Below, in pieces: positions 17,949-26,601 of a stretch of 64,000 bases of DNA. Each line of letters begins with the position of its first letter. Position 1 is the first letter of the stretch. The DNA is taken from contig NZ_QLSV01000002.1 of the NCBI RefSeq assembly GCF_003268815.1, positions 248,001 to 312,000 on the forward strand. The letters are read 5' to 3'. The notes below the pieces were generated by a model, which ran no database searches, had not been told where the DNA came from, and worked only from the letters and a program-made list of their open reading frames with translations. The DNA comes from Flavobacterium lacus (lineage in GTDB: Bacteria; Bacteroidota; Bacteroidia; Flavobacteriales; Flavobacteriaceae). The position numbers and the translations under genes are program-made.

Positions 17949-19700
17949 ATGTACAGAAGTCATACTTGCGGAGAATTAAACAGTTCGCACATCAATACAG
18001 AAGTTACCTTAGCCGGATGGGTGCAAAAATCACGTGATAAAGGATTTATGAATTGGGTCGATTTACGCGATCGCTACGGAATCACTCAATTAATATTTGA
18101 CGAAAGCCGTACCGAAAAATCCGTATTTGAAGCATCAAAATCACTCGGAAGAGAATTCGTGATTCAAGTGAAAGGAACCGTAATCGAACGTGAAGCCAAA
18201 AACAAAAACATCGCCACCGGAGATATTGAAATCTTGGTGTCTGAGTTAACTATATTAAATGCCGCTCAACTTCCACCTTTCACCATCGAAGACGAAACCG
18301 ATGGTGGTGAAGACATCCGCATGAAATACCGCTATTTGGATATCCGAAGAAATCCGGTAAAAAATTCACTAATTTTCCGTCATAAAGTATCGATGGCAGT
18401 TCGAAATTATTTGTCTAAACAAGGTTTTTGCGAAATCGAAACACCTTATTTAATTAAATCAACTCCCGAAGGAGCAAGAGATTTCGTAGTGCCAAGTCGC
18501 ATGAACGAAGGACAATTTTATGCTTTACCACAATCGCCGCAAACCTTCAAACAATTATTGATGGTGGGTGGCATGGACAAATATTTTCAAATCGTAAAAT
18601 GTTTTAGAGACGAAGATTTGCGTGCCGACCGTCAACCGGAATTCACCCAAATCGATTGCGAAATGGCTTTCGTTGAACAAGAAAACATTTTGAATGTTTT
18701 TGAAGGATTGACCCGTCATTTATTAAAAGAAATTAAAGGTGTAGAAGTCGATAAATTCCCAAGAATTACCTACGATTACGCTATGAAAACCTACGGAAAC
18801 GACAAACCGGACATTCGTTTTGAGATGAAATTTGGCGAGTTAAACGCCGTTGCTCAACACAAAGATTTTCCGGTATTCAATGCCGCCGAATTAGTAGTCG
18901 GAATTGCCGTTCCCGGCTGTGCATCCTATTCCAGAAAAGAAATTGATGCGTTAATCGATTGGATCAAACGTCCGCAAATCGGTGCAACAGGAATGGTTTA
19001 TGTGAAATATGAATTAGACGGAAGTCTAAAATCATCTGTCGATAAATTTTATGACGAAGCCGATTTACAAAAATGGGCTGAAATCACCAACGCCAAACCG
19101 GGCGATTTAATTCTAATTCTTTCCGGAAAAGCTGATAAAACCCGGACACAATTATCTGCACTTCGTATGGAAGTGGCCACTCGTTTAGGCTTACGAAAAC
19201 CGGACGAATTCGCTCCGCTTTGGGTAGTCGATTTTCCTTTATTGGAATGGGACGAAGATTCGCAACGCTACCACGCCATGCATCACCCGTTCACTTCGCC
19301 AAAACCGGAAGACATGAAGTTGATTGAAACCGAGCCCGGAAAAGTGCGAGCCAATGCCTACGATATGGTGCTAAACGGAAACGAAATCGGTGGCGGTTCC
19401 ATCCGTATTCACGACCGTGATTTGCAAAGTAGAATGTTCTCGTTATTAGGATTTTCTCCTGAACAAGCCGAAAACCAATTCGGATTCTTAATGAATGCCT
19501 TCCAATTCGGAGCACCGCCACACGGAGGTTTAGCGTTCGGTTTAGACCGTTTGGTGGCTATTTTAGGCGGACAAGAAACCATTCGTGATTTTATCGCTTT
19601 CCCAAAAAATAATAGCGGTCGCGATGTTATGATTGATGCTCCATCCACCATCGATGAAGCACAATTAAACGAATTACACATTAAACTAGACTTAAAATAA
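17949..19700 (+). CDS. aspS: Aspartate--tRNA ligase
   Basis: A 583-residue class II aminoacyl-tRNA synthetase that charges tRNA-Asp. The N-terminal OB fold (about 1-110) binds the anticodon; class II motif 2 is in [18 protein letters not shown] and motif 3 in [16 protein letters not shown]. The inserted bacterial-type GAD domain lies between (about 290-410), as expected for a bacterial enzyme near 580 residues. The open frame continues nine codons upstream to a TTG, but homologues start [10 protein letters not shown] and the promoter lies over that TTG. Confidence 0.96.
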   Translation: MYRSHTCGELNSSHINTEVTLAGWVQKSRDKGFMNWVDLRDRYGITQLIFDESRTEKSVFEASKSLGREFVIQVKGTVIEREAKNKNIATGDIEILVSELTILNAAQLPPFTIEDETDGGEDIRMKYRYLDIRRNPVKNSLIFRHKVSMAVRNYLSKQGFCEIETPYLIKSTPEGARDFVVPSRMNEGQFYALPQSPQTFKQLLMVGGMDKYFQIVKCFRDEDLRADRQPEFTQIDCEMAFVEQENILNVFEGLTRHLLKEIKGVEVDKFPRITYDYAMKTYGNDKPDIRFEMKFGELNAVAQHKDFPVFNAAELVVGIAVPGCASYSRKEIDALIDWIKRPQIGATGMVYVKYELDGSLKSSVDKFYDEADLQKWAEITNAKPGDLILILSGKADKTRTQLSALRMEVATRLGLRKPDEFAPLWVVDFPLLEWDEDSQRYHAMHHPFTSPKPEDMKLIETEPGKVRANAYDMVLNGNEIGGGSIRIHDRDLQSRMFSLLGFSPEQAENQFGFLMNAFQFGAPPHGGLAFGLDRLVAILGGQETIRDFIAFPKNNSGRDVMIDAPSTIDEAQLNELHIKLDLK

Positions 19701-19704
19701 AACC

Positions 19705-19938
19705 ATGAAATACGTCATTCGCATCCTGTTTTTTATTGTTTTAGCCTTTATTGGCTACGGATTTTATATCAAAAATTCAACCGGAGCAGCAGGCGATAAG
19801 TGGGTGGGTATCGGTGTGTTAATCAGTGCATTAGTCCTTATGCCCATTTTTTTATGGCATCGATATAAAAACAAGAATTTAGAAGACTATCGTTTCAAAT
19901 TTGATAATAAAAATACTGAAAATACTGAAAATCAATAA
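19705..19938 (+). CDS. Small two-TM membrane protein
   Basis: A 77-residue protein starting 4 bases after aspS, so probably co-transcribed. Two hydrophobic segments (about 3-22 and 34-50) are joined by a short Gly/Ala loop; the tail is basic then Asn/Glu-rich. I do not recognise a family. Function unknown. Confidence 0.65.
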   Translation: MKYVIRILFFIVLAFIGYGFYIKNSTGAAGDKWVGIGVLISALVLMPIFLWHRYKNKNLEDYRFKFDNKNTENTENQ

Positions 19939-20023
19939 TTTTCACAAAAAAGTAACATTGTTTTAACATTCGTATTTAATTATAGATTACCTTTGAGCAT
20001 TATTAATTTTTTTTATTATCACA

Positions 20024-20221
20024 ATGCGTACAGGTACAGTAAAATTTTTCAATGAGTCGAAAGGTTACGGATTCATCACAGATGAAGAAACTGGAAAAGA
20101 CATCTTCGTTCACGCAACCGGAATCAAAGCTGAAGAGCTAAGAGAGGGTGACAGAGTTCATTACGAAGAAGAAGAAGGTAGAAAAGGTAAAGTAGCAGCT
20201 CAAGTAGCTGTGATCGAATAA
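20024..20221 (+). CDS. Cold-shock domain protein (CspA family)
   Basis: A 65-residue single OB-fold nucleic-acid chaperone. RNP1 is KGYGFI and RNP2 is DIFVH; these bind single-stranded RNA or DNA. The protein is cytoplasmic and typical in length. A TACCTTTG element at 19988-19995 is the probable -7 promoter box, giving a short leader rather than the long cold-sensing leader of enterobacterial cspA. A terminator follows. Confidence 0.95.
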   Translation: MRTGTVKFFNESKGYGFITDEETGKDIFVHATGIKAEELREGDRVHYEEEEGRKGKVAAQVAVIE

Positions 20222-20253
20222 TAGATATTATTTAGATTACCGAATGAAATGAC

Positions 20254-20287
20254 AAACGTCTCGAGCAATCGGGACGTTTTTTTATTT
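20254..20287 (+). terminator. Terminator of the cold-shock gene
   Basis: AAACGTC and GACGTTT pair around an inner CGA/TCG stem, followed by a T-rich run. Confidence 0.8.
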
Positions 20288-20330
20288 TATAGAACACAGA
20301 TTTAAAAAATTGGAATAATTATAAAAATAA

Positions 20331-20487
20331 TTTGGGCGTTTCCCAAGGGTCGGGCTTTGCGTTACAAGTCCTCACCACAAAATAGCAATTTTCTAAAGAC
20401 CCAAAAAGCTTCCGCTGGTCGCTTTTTGTGCCTAAGAAAATTTGCTGTTTTGAGGTTCCGGGCTTTTCACTTCAATCCCTAACGCAA
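20331..20487. repeat. Intergenic hairpin repeat, GGGCGTT...AACGC type (copy 1)
   Basis: Ends are TTTGGGCGTT and AACGCAAA, near-inverted. Inside, AAATAGCAATTTTC pairs with GAAAATTTGCTGTTT and CCAAAAAGC with GCTTTTTG, giving a long imperfect hairpin with CCGCTGGTC at its tip. The segment CCGCTGGTCGCTTT recurs in the element at 43161-43318. Together with the palindrome at 20517 it fills the gap 20222-20586. Confidence 0.55.
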
Positions 20488-20516
20488 ATTCTGCTTCAAT
20501 AAAAAATTCTGCTAAG

Positions 20517-20580
20517 AATTTAATATATTTTTCTGTAGGGACAGGTCGCGACCTGTCCCTACAGAAAAATATATTAAATT
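20517..20580. repeat. 64-bp perfect palindrome
   Basis: Each 32-base arm is the exact reverse complement of the other with no spacer; the centre is TCGCGA at 20546-20551. The inner part carries GTAGGGACAGGTCG and its complement, like short REP/MITE palindromes seen in several phyla. The outer 17 bases of each arm are A+T-rich. Confidence 0.9.
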
Positions 20581-20582
20581 TG
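20575..20582 (+). promoter_or_regulatory. -7 promoter element of the GNAT gene
   Basis: TAAATTTG straddles the right end of the palindrome and ends four bases before the ATG at 20587, as for tatD and pth. No -33 TTG at 19 bases. Confidence 0.4.
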
Positions 20583-20586
20583 CAAC

Positions 20587-21090
20587 ATGAACTACCACTT
20601 CCGAAAAGCCACCACCACCGATGCTCCACAAATCTGGACCATCCTCCAAAACGCCATCCTTAGACGAAAAGCAGATGGGAGCAATCAATGGCAAGACGGT
20701 TATCCCAATCCGGAAATTGTTCAACAAGATATTGAAAAAGAAATTGGTTATGTGCTGACCGATGGGGAAATTATTGTGGGTTATTCTGCCGTTTTAATCA
20801 ACGACGAACCGGAATATGATAACTTGCAAGGCGAATGGTTAACCATTCGCGATTTTGTAGTTTTTCATCGGGTGGCGATTGCTCAGGAGTACATCGGTCA
20901 AAACTTGTCTAAAAAAATGATTGATTTTATTGCAGAATTTGCTTTAAAAAATAATATCCACAGCCTCAAAGCCGATACCAACCACGATAATTATGCCATG
21001 ATGAACATCTTTGAAAAATCAGGTTTTGTATTTTGTGGCATTGTGCATTTCAGAGGAAGTCCGAGACGAGCGTATGAAAAGGTGTTGTGA
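20587..21090 (+). CDS. GNAT family N-acetyltransferase
   Basis: A 167-residue acetyltransferase of the GNAT fold. Visible features are the N-terminal FRKATTTDAPQIWTIL, a central strand ending LTIRDFVV, an acetyl-CoA loop-like segment VAIAQEYIGQNLSKKMIDFI and the C-terminal KADTNHDNYAMMNIFEKSGF. The substrate is unknown. The gene stands alone behind the palindrome. The gap to 21279 shows no gene. Confidence 0.8.
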   Translation: MNYHFRKATTTDAPQIWTILQNAILRRKADGSNQWQDGYPNPEIVQQDIEKEIGYVLTDGEIIVGYSAVLINDEPEYDNLQGEWLTIRDFVVFHRVAIAQEYIGQNLSKKMIDFIAEFALKNNIHSLKADTNHDNYAMMNIFEKSGFVFCGIVHFRGSPRRAYEKVL

Positions 21091-21279
21091 GTTGACGGTT
21101 GTCGGTTGTCGGTTATCTGTTGTCGGTTTTTTGGATCTTTCCAAGTAGGCGATTTGTTTACTTTCTAGCTGCAATTGAAAAAGCGTTTGAACCCATCAAA
21201 TGTTGGGAGTAAAATCAATTAATTAATTGGGGAATCGTGACGTATTTAATCAAAAAAAGTAGTAATGGCTTTTTTAAAA

Positions 21280-22161
21280 CTACTGTGTCACTTTGTCTTT
21301 CTTAGCTATTTTATTGAAAACATTCACTACAAAAACACAAAGTAAACCCACGATTAGACCCAATAGAAAATCGAGTAACATACTTGGTATAAAATCAACT
21401 GCGTGATGTAAAGCAGGCAATTGATGTGAAAATATCCCACCGGAAACCAGCAATAGTGCGAGAGTTCCCACCACCGCTAAAAATTGAATAACGCGTGGTA
21501 ATGCTTTTACTAAAAGCGTTCCTACCGATTGAAGTATTTTATTTCGTCCGTCACTCCACTGAATCAGTTTATACCCAGCTTCGTCCATTCGAACAATCAA
21601 GGCCACAATGCCGTAAACACCCACCGTTGCAATAAACGCAACGACACTTACGACCATGACTTGCATCCAAAAATCCTCACCAACTACAGTTCCCATGGCG
21701 ATGATAATGATTTCAACAGAAAGAATAAAATCGGTTACGATGGCTGATTTAATTTTACCTTTTTCTAAGGCTAAAATTTCAGTTTCCGATAGTTCTTTGA
21801 ACGCTTCTACTTTTTTTGCAGGAGCATGTGGAAAAAAATATTCATAAATTTTTTCTGCTCCTTCATACGCCAAATACAATCCTCCTAAAATTAAAATCAC
21901 CGTAATGAGCCATGGCAAAAAATAGGAAAGTAGAAAGGCAATAGGTAAAATAATGACTTTATTCAGAGCGGAACCTTTGGTAATGGCCCACAGAACGGGC
22001 AATTCTCTTGAGGATACAAAACCCGAAGCCTTTTCGGCATTCACGGCCAAATCATCGCCTAAAATTCCGGCTGTTTTTTTGGTGGCCATTTTACTCATGG
22101 TTGCTACATCATCCATCAATAACGCAATATCGTCTAACAGTGCAAAAAATCCTGAAGCCAT
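21280..22161 (-). CDS. DUF808 family inner-membrane protein (YedI-like)
   Basis: A 293-residue polytopic membrane protein. It starts with the family hallmark MASGFFALLDDIALLMDDVA and continues with KTAGILGDDLAVNAEKASGF, followed by about six hydrophobic segments between 75 and 285. The family is widespread and of unknown function. Monocistronic. Confidence 0.88.
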   Translation of the reverse strand: MASGFFALLDDIALLMDDVATMSKMATKKTAGILGDDLAVNAEKASGFVSSRELPVLWAITKGSALNKVIILPIAFLLSYFLPWLITVILILGGLYLAYEGAEKIYEYFFPHAPAKKVEAFKELSETEILALEKGKIKSAIVTDFILSVEIIIIAMGTVVGEDFWMQVMVVSVVAFIATVGVYGIVALIVRMDEAGYKLIQWSDGRNKILQSVGTLLVKALPRVIQFLAVVGTLALLLVSGGIFSHQLPALHHAVDFIPSMLLDFLLGLIVGLLCVFVVNVFNKIAKKDKVTQ

Positions 22162-22254
22162 CTTTTTTTCTAAATTTGAGTGTAAAAATACAATATAGTT
22201 TGGGAATGTGGCAATAGGTTAATATGGCAATTTACCAAGGTATGAATTTAGACC

Positions 22255-22296
22255 AAAAAAGATCCCCTTCCGCAAACCACTCGCCGGAAGGGGATC
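22255..22296 (-). terminator. Terminator of the fibre-like gene pair
   Basis: GATCCCCTTCCG (22261-22272) pairs with CGGAAGGGGATC (22285-22296); on the minus strand a T run follows. It and the next 35 bases are closely similar to 29066-29130. Confidence 0.85.
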
Positions 22297-22351
22297 AACC
22301 ACTAAAACTAAATTTCCAATTTTTAATTATTTTTATTCCTTTTTACTTACG

Positions 22352-22786
22352 TTAAAACCAAATTGTAGCAGTTCCTATACTGGTTGCAAAACGTACTGTA
22401 GTATCGCGTGGAATGCTTGACATGGTTAAATAAGCCCTTCTAACTCTATTAAATCGCATAACACCGGATTGTGAATCTTCCGGAATCACTGTAGTAATTC
22501 TTCCCGTCGCTGTTTCTACCACTAAGGCTACACAACTATTGCCACCACCCTGATTATTAATATCAATAAAAACTGTAGCATTGGTTGGCGTTTCAAAAAG
22601 ATTCTGAATGCTGCCGTTTTTTTGGGTACAAGTAGTAGCGTTACCATCAATGACCAAATCTCCTCCTACTTGTCCGTTTAATGATTGTCCAAGAGAGTAA
22701 TTTATAGTTGTTTGATTACTTTGAGAAACAGCATTTACACTGATAAAAAAAATGAAGAGTAATGCTGTAATTATGTTATTTTTCAT
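22352..22786 (-). CDS. Small secreted protein, unknown
   Basis: A 144-residue exported protein with signal peptide IITALLFIFFISVNAVSQ. The mature part is beta-rich with two cysteines. No family recognised. It lies 12 bases after the fibre-like gene and shares its terminator, so it is probably translated from the same mRNA and could be an accessory or partner of that protein. Confidence 0.6.
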   Translation of the reverse strand: MKNNIITALLFIFFISVNAVSQSNQTTINYSLGQSLNGQVGGDLVIDGNATTCTQKNGSIQNLFETPTNATVFIDINNQGGGNSCVALVVETATGRITTVIPEDSQSGVMRFNRVRRAYLTMSSIPRDTTVRFATSIGTATIWF

Positions 22787-22798
22787 GATTTTTGATTT

Positions 22799-25700
22799 TT
22801 ATTTATTTTCTATTTTTTTTAACCGTTCTACAATTGATTTGTATTGTTCTTGAAGTTGTTGTTTTAGTAAATTAATTTCTTCTTTTTGTTGTTCAATAAC
22901 CAACTGTTGTTCTTGAGTGGCCTTAATCAAAACCGGAATCAAATCACTGTAATAAACACCTAAAATGGGAGAATTTACTTTTTTTTGATTTCCTTGTTCG
23001 TCTTCTTCCCAATCCCAATCGCGAACGACTTCCGGTATTACTTGTTGTAATTCTTGAGCAATTAAACCCAATTTTGTTCCGCTTCCATCGTCTTTTTTCC
23101 ATTCAAAACTCACGGGACGTAGTTGCATGAGTGTGTTTAGACCATAATTTAAATTTTGTATGTTTTTTTTCTCTCTTGCATCACTGGTGTTGATTGTACC
23201 GTTGGAAGCGAAAACGGTATTCCAACGATTCAGTCCTTGTCCCAAACTAATCGTAGCATCGGTCATCGGTATAAAACGCACTCCTTGAAATTGATATAAA
23301 TTATTTATAGTTGCTAAATCGTCAGCACTATTCCCTAAAGTTAAGTTAGCTCCACTATTAAATATTCTCCAGTCCGTATTAGCATTTCCTCCTCTTAAAA
23401 AATCTAAGGCCACATTACTTGTACTACCTGTTAATGAAGTGTTTGCAATTCGAACTGCTGTTAACCCAGCAGGTCCGGAAACATGGAGTTTTTCGGATGG
23501 TGTTATCGTACCAATTCCCACTTCTCCGGTAGCTTGCAGCGTCATTACCGTACCCGTCGTAATCGCAGTTGCAGTTGTTGCACTTGTTCCTATTTTGAAG
23601 CTATCGGTGGAAGTGTCTACTCCTATATTAAAATGTCTGCCTCCTGTGTTTCCAATATGCATTAAAGCATCACCTGTTCCTTGTTGTTCTATATAAAATT
23701 GTCCGTTAGTTGTTGAGGTTGTATTTTCTGAAAGATGCAATTTTCGTGTGGGTGCTGGTGTTCCGATACCTAAATTTCCAACTGGAGTTAAACGCATCTG
23801 TTCCGTATTATTTGGATTAAATAAGATAGAACGGCTTGCAGAATTATGTCCGATTTGAAATCCTACATCATTTAATTCAAAAGTTGAAGAATAACCGCTA
23901 GTGCTATTTGCTCTGAAAACATGATTCCCGCCGTTATGATTTATTCTAACTTCACCAATCGGAACACTAAAATTAATCCCTCCTAGATTTGAACCATTGT
24001 TATTTGTACTTCCAAAAAGTGCCATTGCCGCACCATTTGAACTACTCCCGGATTGCGGACCAAGGAACATATAGTCAGTATTGTTTTGATATAAAAGTGC
24101 TGCATTATCTGCTGAGAAGCCATTTGTGAAAAGAGATCTACCAGCTACATGTAATCTTTCAGATGGGGTTGTTAAACCCAGTCCTAAATTTCCACTTGTG
24201 TCTAATCGCATTCGCTCTAAATCATTCGTCCTAAATGCAACAGACTGATTATCTGATGTCCCAATAAAATTGGTAGTTGGATTAATTCCAGAATTTCCGG
24301 TTATCCCCCATGCGTTCGCAAGAGCATTTTGCCATGAGGCAGTTCCATTTATGTCACTAGTTAACACTCTACCTGCGGCTTGATTGCCATCAACCATTCG
24401 AATGTTACCATTTACATGTAACCGATCTAGTGGAGAATTTGAACCAATACCTACATTCCCATTTGTAGCTATTCTTATTCCTTCATTATTATTACTTTTT
24501 AAAATCAAAGGTTGACCATCTGCGGTACCCACAAAATTTAAAAAAGGATTTGTACCTGTATTCCCATTCTGTGACCATACATTTGTTGTCACAGGAGGTG
24601 TACCTACAATTCCTCCTCCCCCATTAGGATCTATCACCGTTAAAACCCTGTAAGACTTAAAAATAAAACCAAATGCTGAAAAAGGTGTTGATGGACTGTT
24701 TCTCATTTGGCAATTGGGAGTAGTCCATTGTATTTGAATTGTTTGAGGGATTCCAACTGTAACATTAACTGGATATGAAAAATTTGTTTCCCAAGTTGTG
24801 ATGTCGTCGTCTCCAAAAAAAGAAGAATTCACAATAGATTGATTTGCTGATGTTTGCCAACCAGTTACCGGAACTCCATTTACTACAATTTGAAAAAAAA
24901 TAACTCTATTAATACAATTAGCATCAAATCGATGACCTGCTGCTGAAAAATTTACAAGTGCAATATCATCTTTTGGTGTAAAAGTGATTGTCATCTGAGA
25001 AAGTGTAGTGAAACTAGAAAATGAAAAAGAATCAAAAGTTCCAACTGCTGTATAATATGTTGGATTATTTTCTCCATCAACATTAAAACGAACCCACCTA
25101 GTTCCATTCCAATAATAAAATCCTGGATAAACATTATTTGGACTAACCCCAGAAGTTGCAGTGTTATAAACTAAAGTACTCTCTAAAATTGCTCCTCCAT
25201 TAGGGTTTGCAACTGGAGCAGCAATGTTTGCTGATGCCAATATCACTCGTGGTATTAATACTCCTTTATCATTTGAATCTATATCTAATAAAGCATTTGG
25301 TGTAGAAGAGCCAATTCCGGTTGCCCCATTTTTTAATACCACCATCGCATCGCTTCTTTCTGTAGCATCAACGGAGCTATTATTATTAGAATCAATGGCA
25401 TTCCCAATTACAAATAATCTATCAGTCGCATTAGCGGTTCTAAATTGTGTTGCTCCGTTTGTAGATGGTGTGTAAGTTGTGGCACCAATTCCTATTACAG
25501 TTTCACTATAACTTCTTGCTTGATTATTTTGGCCAAAAGCGGTTGAATTAAACCCACTTGCTTCATTTTGTGTCCCAAAGGCTGTTGAACGCATACCAGA
25601 TGCAGTTGCTCCATTACCAAAAGCAACAGATAATTCTCCGCTTGCAGCGTTCCCTCCACCAAAAGCGGTTGAGATATTTCCACTTGCTGTATTCTGAAAC

Positions 25701-26347
25701 CCAAAGGAGGTTGAAGCATATCCTGTCGCCTCGGCCATATCACCAAAGGCAGTTGAATATTGACCAGTTGCTTGGGTTGTATGTCCAAATGCTGTTGAAC
25801 CTATGCCTATTCTATTATCATCCCAAGCAAAATTTCCGCTTGATGAGACATTTCCCGCTCTAAAAGCTGCTTTTCGCGGATTCCAAACCATTCTTGTTCC
25901 TGCACCACTTGGAGCTACTGCACCAGAGCTTAAAGTACCTGTAGATACTAACCCATCCGTTCCATTTATGGTTACAGCACCTCCATCAGCCGTAATGGAT
26001 CTTCCATTACCCACACCTCCAAAGTCATAGGCTTGATCTAGCGTTCCCGTATCAGTTCCTTTTATCGGAATCCAACTCGTTGTTATATTATCCCAATAAT
26101 AAAAACCCGGTTGATTACTTCCAACATCTGAAGTTAAATAAACTAACATTCCTTGTTGATCCACAGCAGGATTTGTTGCCGGAAATGTGTCTATTTTAGG
26201 AATCAACATTCCATCAGTGGAAGCCGGAGCAACTTGATTAGATGATCTGATATCCAATTGTGCATTCGGTGTGGTGGTATTGATTCCCACTTGTGCTAAA
26301 AGGGTAGTGGAAAACAATACAAAAAAGTAAAATATTAATTTCTTCAT
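22799..26347 (-). CDS. Large secreted fibre-like protein with YadA-type head repeats and S74 chaperone domain
   Basis: A 1182-residue exported protein (signal peptide ending FSTTLLAQ). Residues about 175-290 contain YadA/haemagglutinin-like head units of about 14 residues (ASGxxSxAFGxxxx), which form trimeric left-handed beta-rolls. The middle repeats a fibre motif (NLGIGTPAPTRKLHLS-like, NGNVGIGSNSPLDRLHVNG) about six times. The C terminus (about 1070-1150) is a peptidase S74 intramolecular chaperone: NTSDAREKKNI, the self-cleavage region, then LMQLRPVSFEW and LGLIAQELQQVIPE. A C-terminal coiled coil follows. This is the architecture of trimeric phage tail spikes. Here it carries a signal peptide and no phage genes are nearby, so it is probably a cell-surface adhesin. 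Confidence 0.8.
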   Translation of the reverse strand: MKKLIFYFFVLFSTTLLAQVGINTTTPNAQLDIRSSNQVAPASTDGMLIPKIDTFPATNPAVDQQGMLVYLTSDVGSNQPGFYYWDNITTSWIPIKGTDTGTLDQAYDFGGVGNGRSITADGGAVTINGTDGLVSTGTLSSGAVAPSGAGTRMVWNPRKAAFRAGNVSSSGNFAWDDNRIGIGSTAFGHTTQATGQYSTAFGDMAEATGYASTSFGFQNTASGNISTAFGGGNAASGELSVAFGNGATASGMRSTAFGTQNEASGFNSTAFGQNNQARSYSETVIGIGATTYTPSTNGATQFRTANATDRLFVIGNAIDSNNNSSVDATERSDAMVVLKNGATGIGSSTPNALLDIDSNDKGVLIPRVILASANIAAPVANPNGGAILESTLVYNTATSGVSPNNVYPGFYYWNGTRWVRFNVDGENNPTYYTAVGTFDSFSFSSFTTLSQMTITFTPKDDIALVNFSAAGHRFDANCINRVIFFQIVVNGVPVTGWQTSANQSIVNSSFFGDDDITTWETNFSYPVNVTVGIPQTIQIQWTTPNCQMRNSPSTPFSAFGFIFKSYRVLTVIDPNGGGGIVGTPPVTTNVWSQNGNTGTNPFLNFVGTADGQPLILKSNNNEGIRIATNGNVGIGSNSPLDRLHVNGNIRMVDGNQAAGRVLTSDINGTASWQNALANAWGITGNSGINPTTNFIGTSDNQSVAFRTNDLERMRLDTSGNLGLGLTTPSERLHVAGRSLFTNGFSADNAALLYQNNTDYMFLGPQSGSSSNGAAMALFGSTNNNGSNLGGINFSVPIGEVRINHNGGNHVFRANSTSGYSSTFELNDVGFQIGHNSASRSILFNPNNTEQMRLTPVGNLGIGTPAPTRKLHLSENTTSTTNGQFYIEQQGTGDALMHIGNTGGRHFNIGVDTSTDSFKIGTSATTATAITTGTVMTLQATGEVGIGTITPSEKLHVSGPAGLTAVRIANTSLTGSTSNVALDFLRGGNANTDWRIFNSGANLTLGNSADDLATINNLYQFQGVRFIPMTDATISLGQGLNRWNTVFASNGTINTSDAREKKNIQNLNYGLNTLMQLRPVSFEWKKDDGSGTKLGLIAQELQQVIPEVVRDWDWEEDEQGNQKKVNSPILGVYYSDLIPVLIKATQEQQLVIEQQKEEINLLKQQLQEQYKSIVERLKKIENK

Positions 26348-26543
26348 GACAGTGGTTTTTTGAAAAAACAGAACGAACTATTTTTAGTTATTTCTGAAGT
26401 ATAAAATTCACACTATCAATACAATACCACAATACGATTTTATCCGTACTACATTTATTTAATTTATAAAGAAGAAAGTCAGCAAATAGAAGGCTTTACA
26501 AAACCAATCCATTCAATTTATACTTACATGAATTGTTTAAGCA

Positions 26544-26569
26544 CAAAAAAATACGCCTTTTAGCGTATT
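26544..26569 (-). terminator. Terminator of the kinase gene
   Basis: AATACGC (26550-26556) and GCGTATT (26563-26569) form a stem; on the minus strand a run of seven T follows. The remaining gap 26348-26543 contains no gene. Confidence 0.8.
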
Positions 26570-26601
26570 CTAATTTTCTTACAAACTTATTTTACTCCAA
26601 T

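Noticed and set aside
20331..20487. Integron attC site
   Set aside because: Ends GGGCGTT and AACGC recall attC core sites, but there is no integrase, no cassette array and the fold does not match the attC stem layout.
22799..26347. Prophage tail region
   Set aside because: S74 and fibre motifs are phage-like, but the protein has a signal peptide and no capsid, tail, integrase or lysis genes are nearby.
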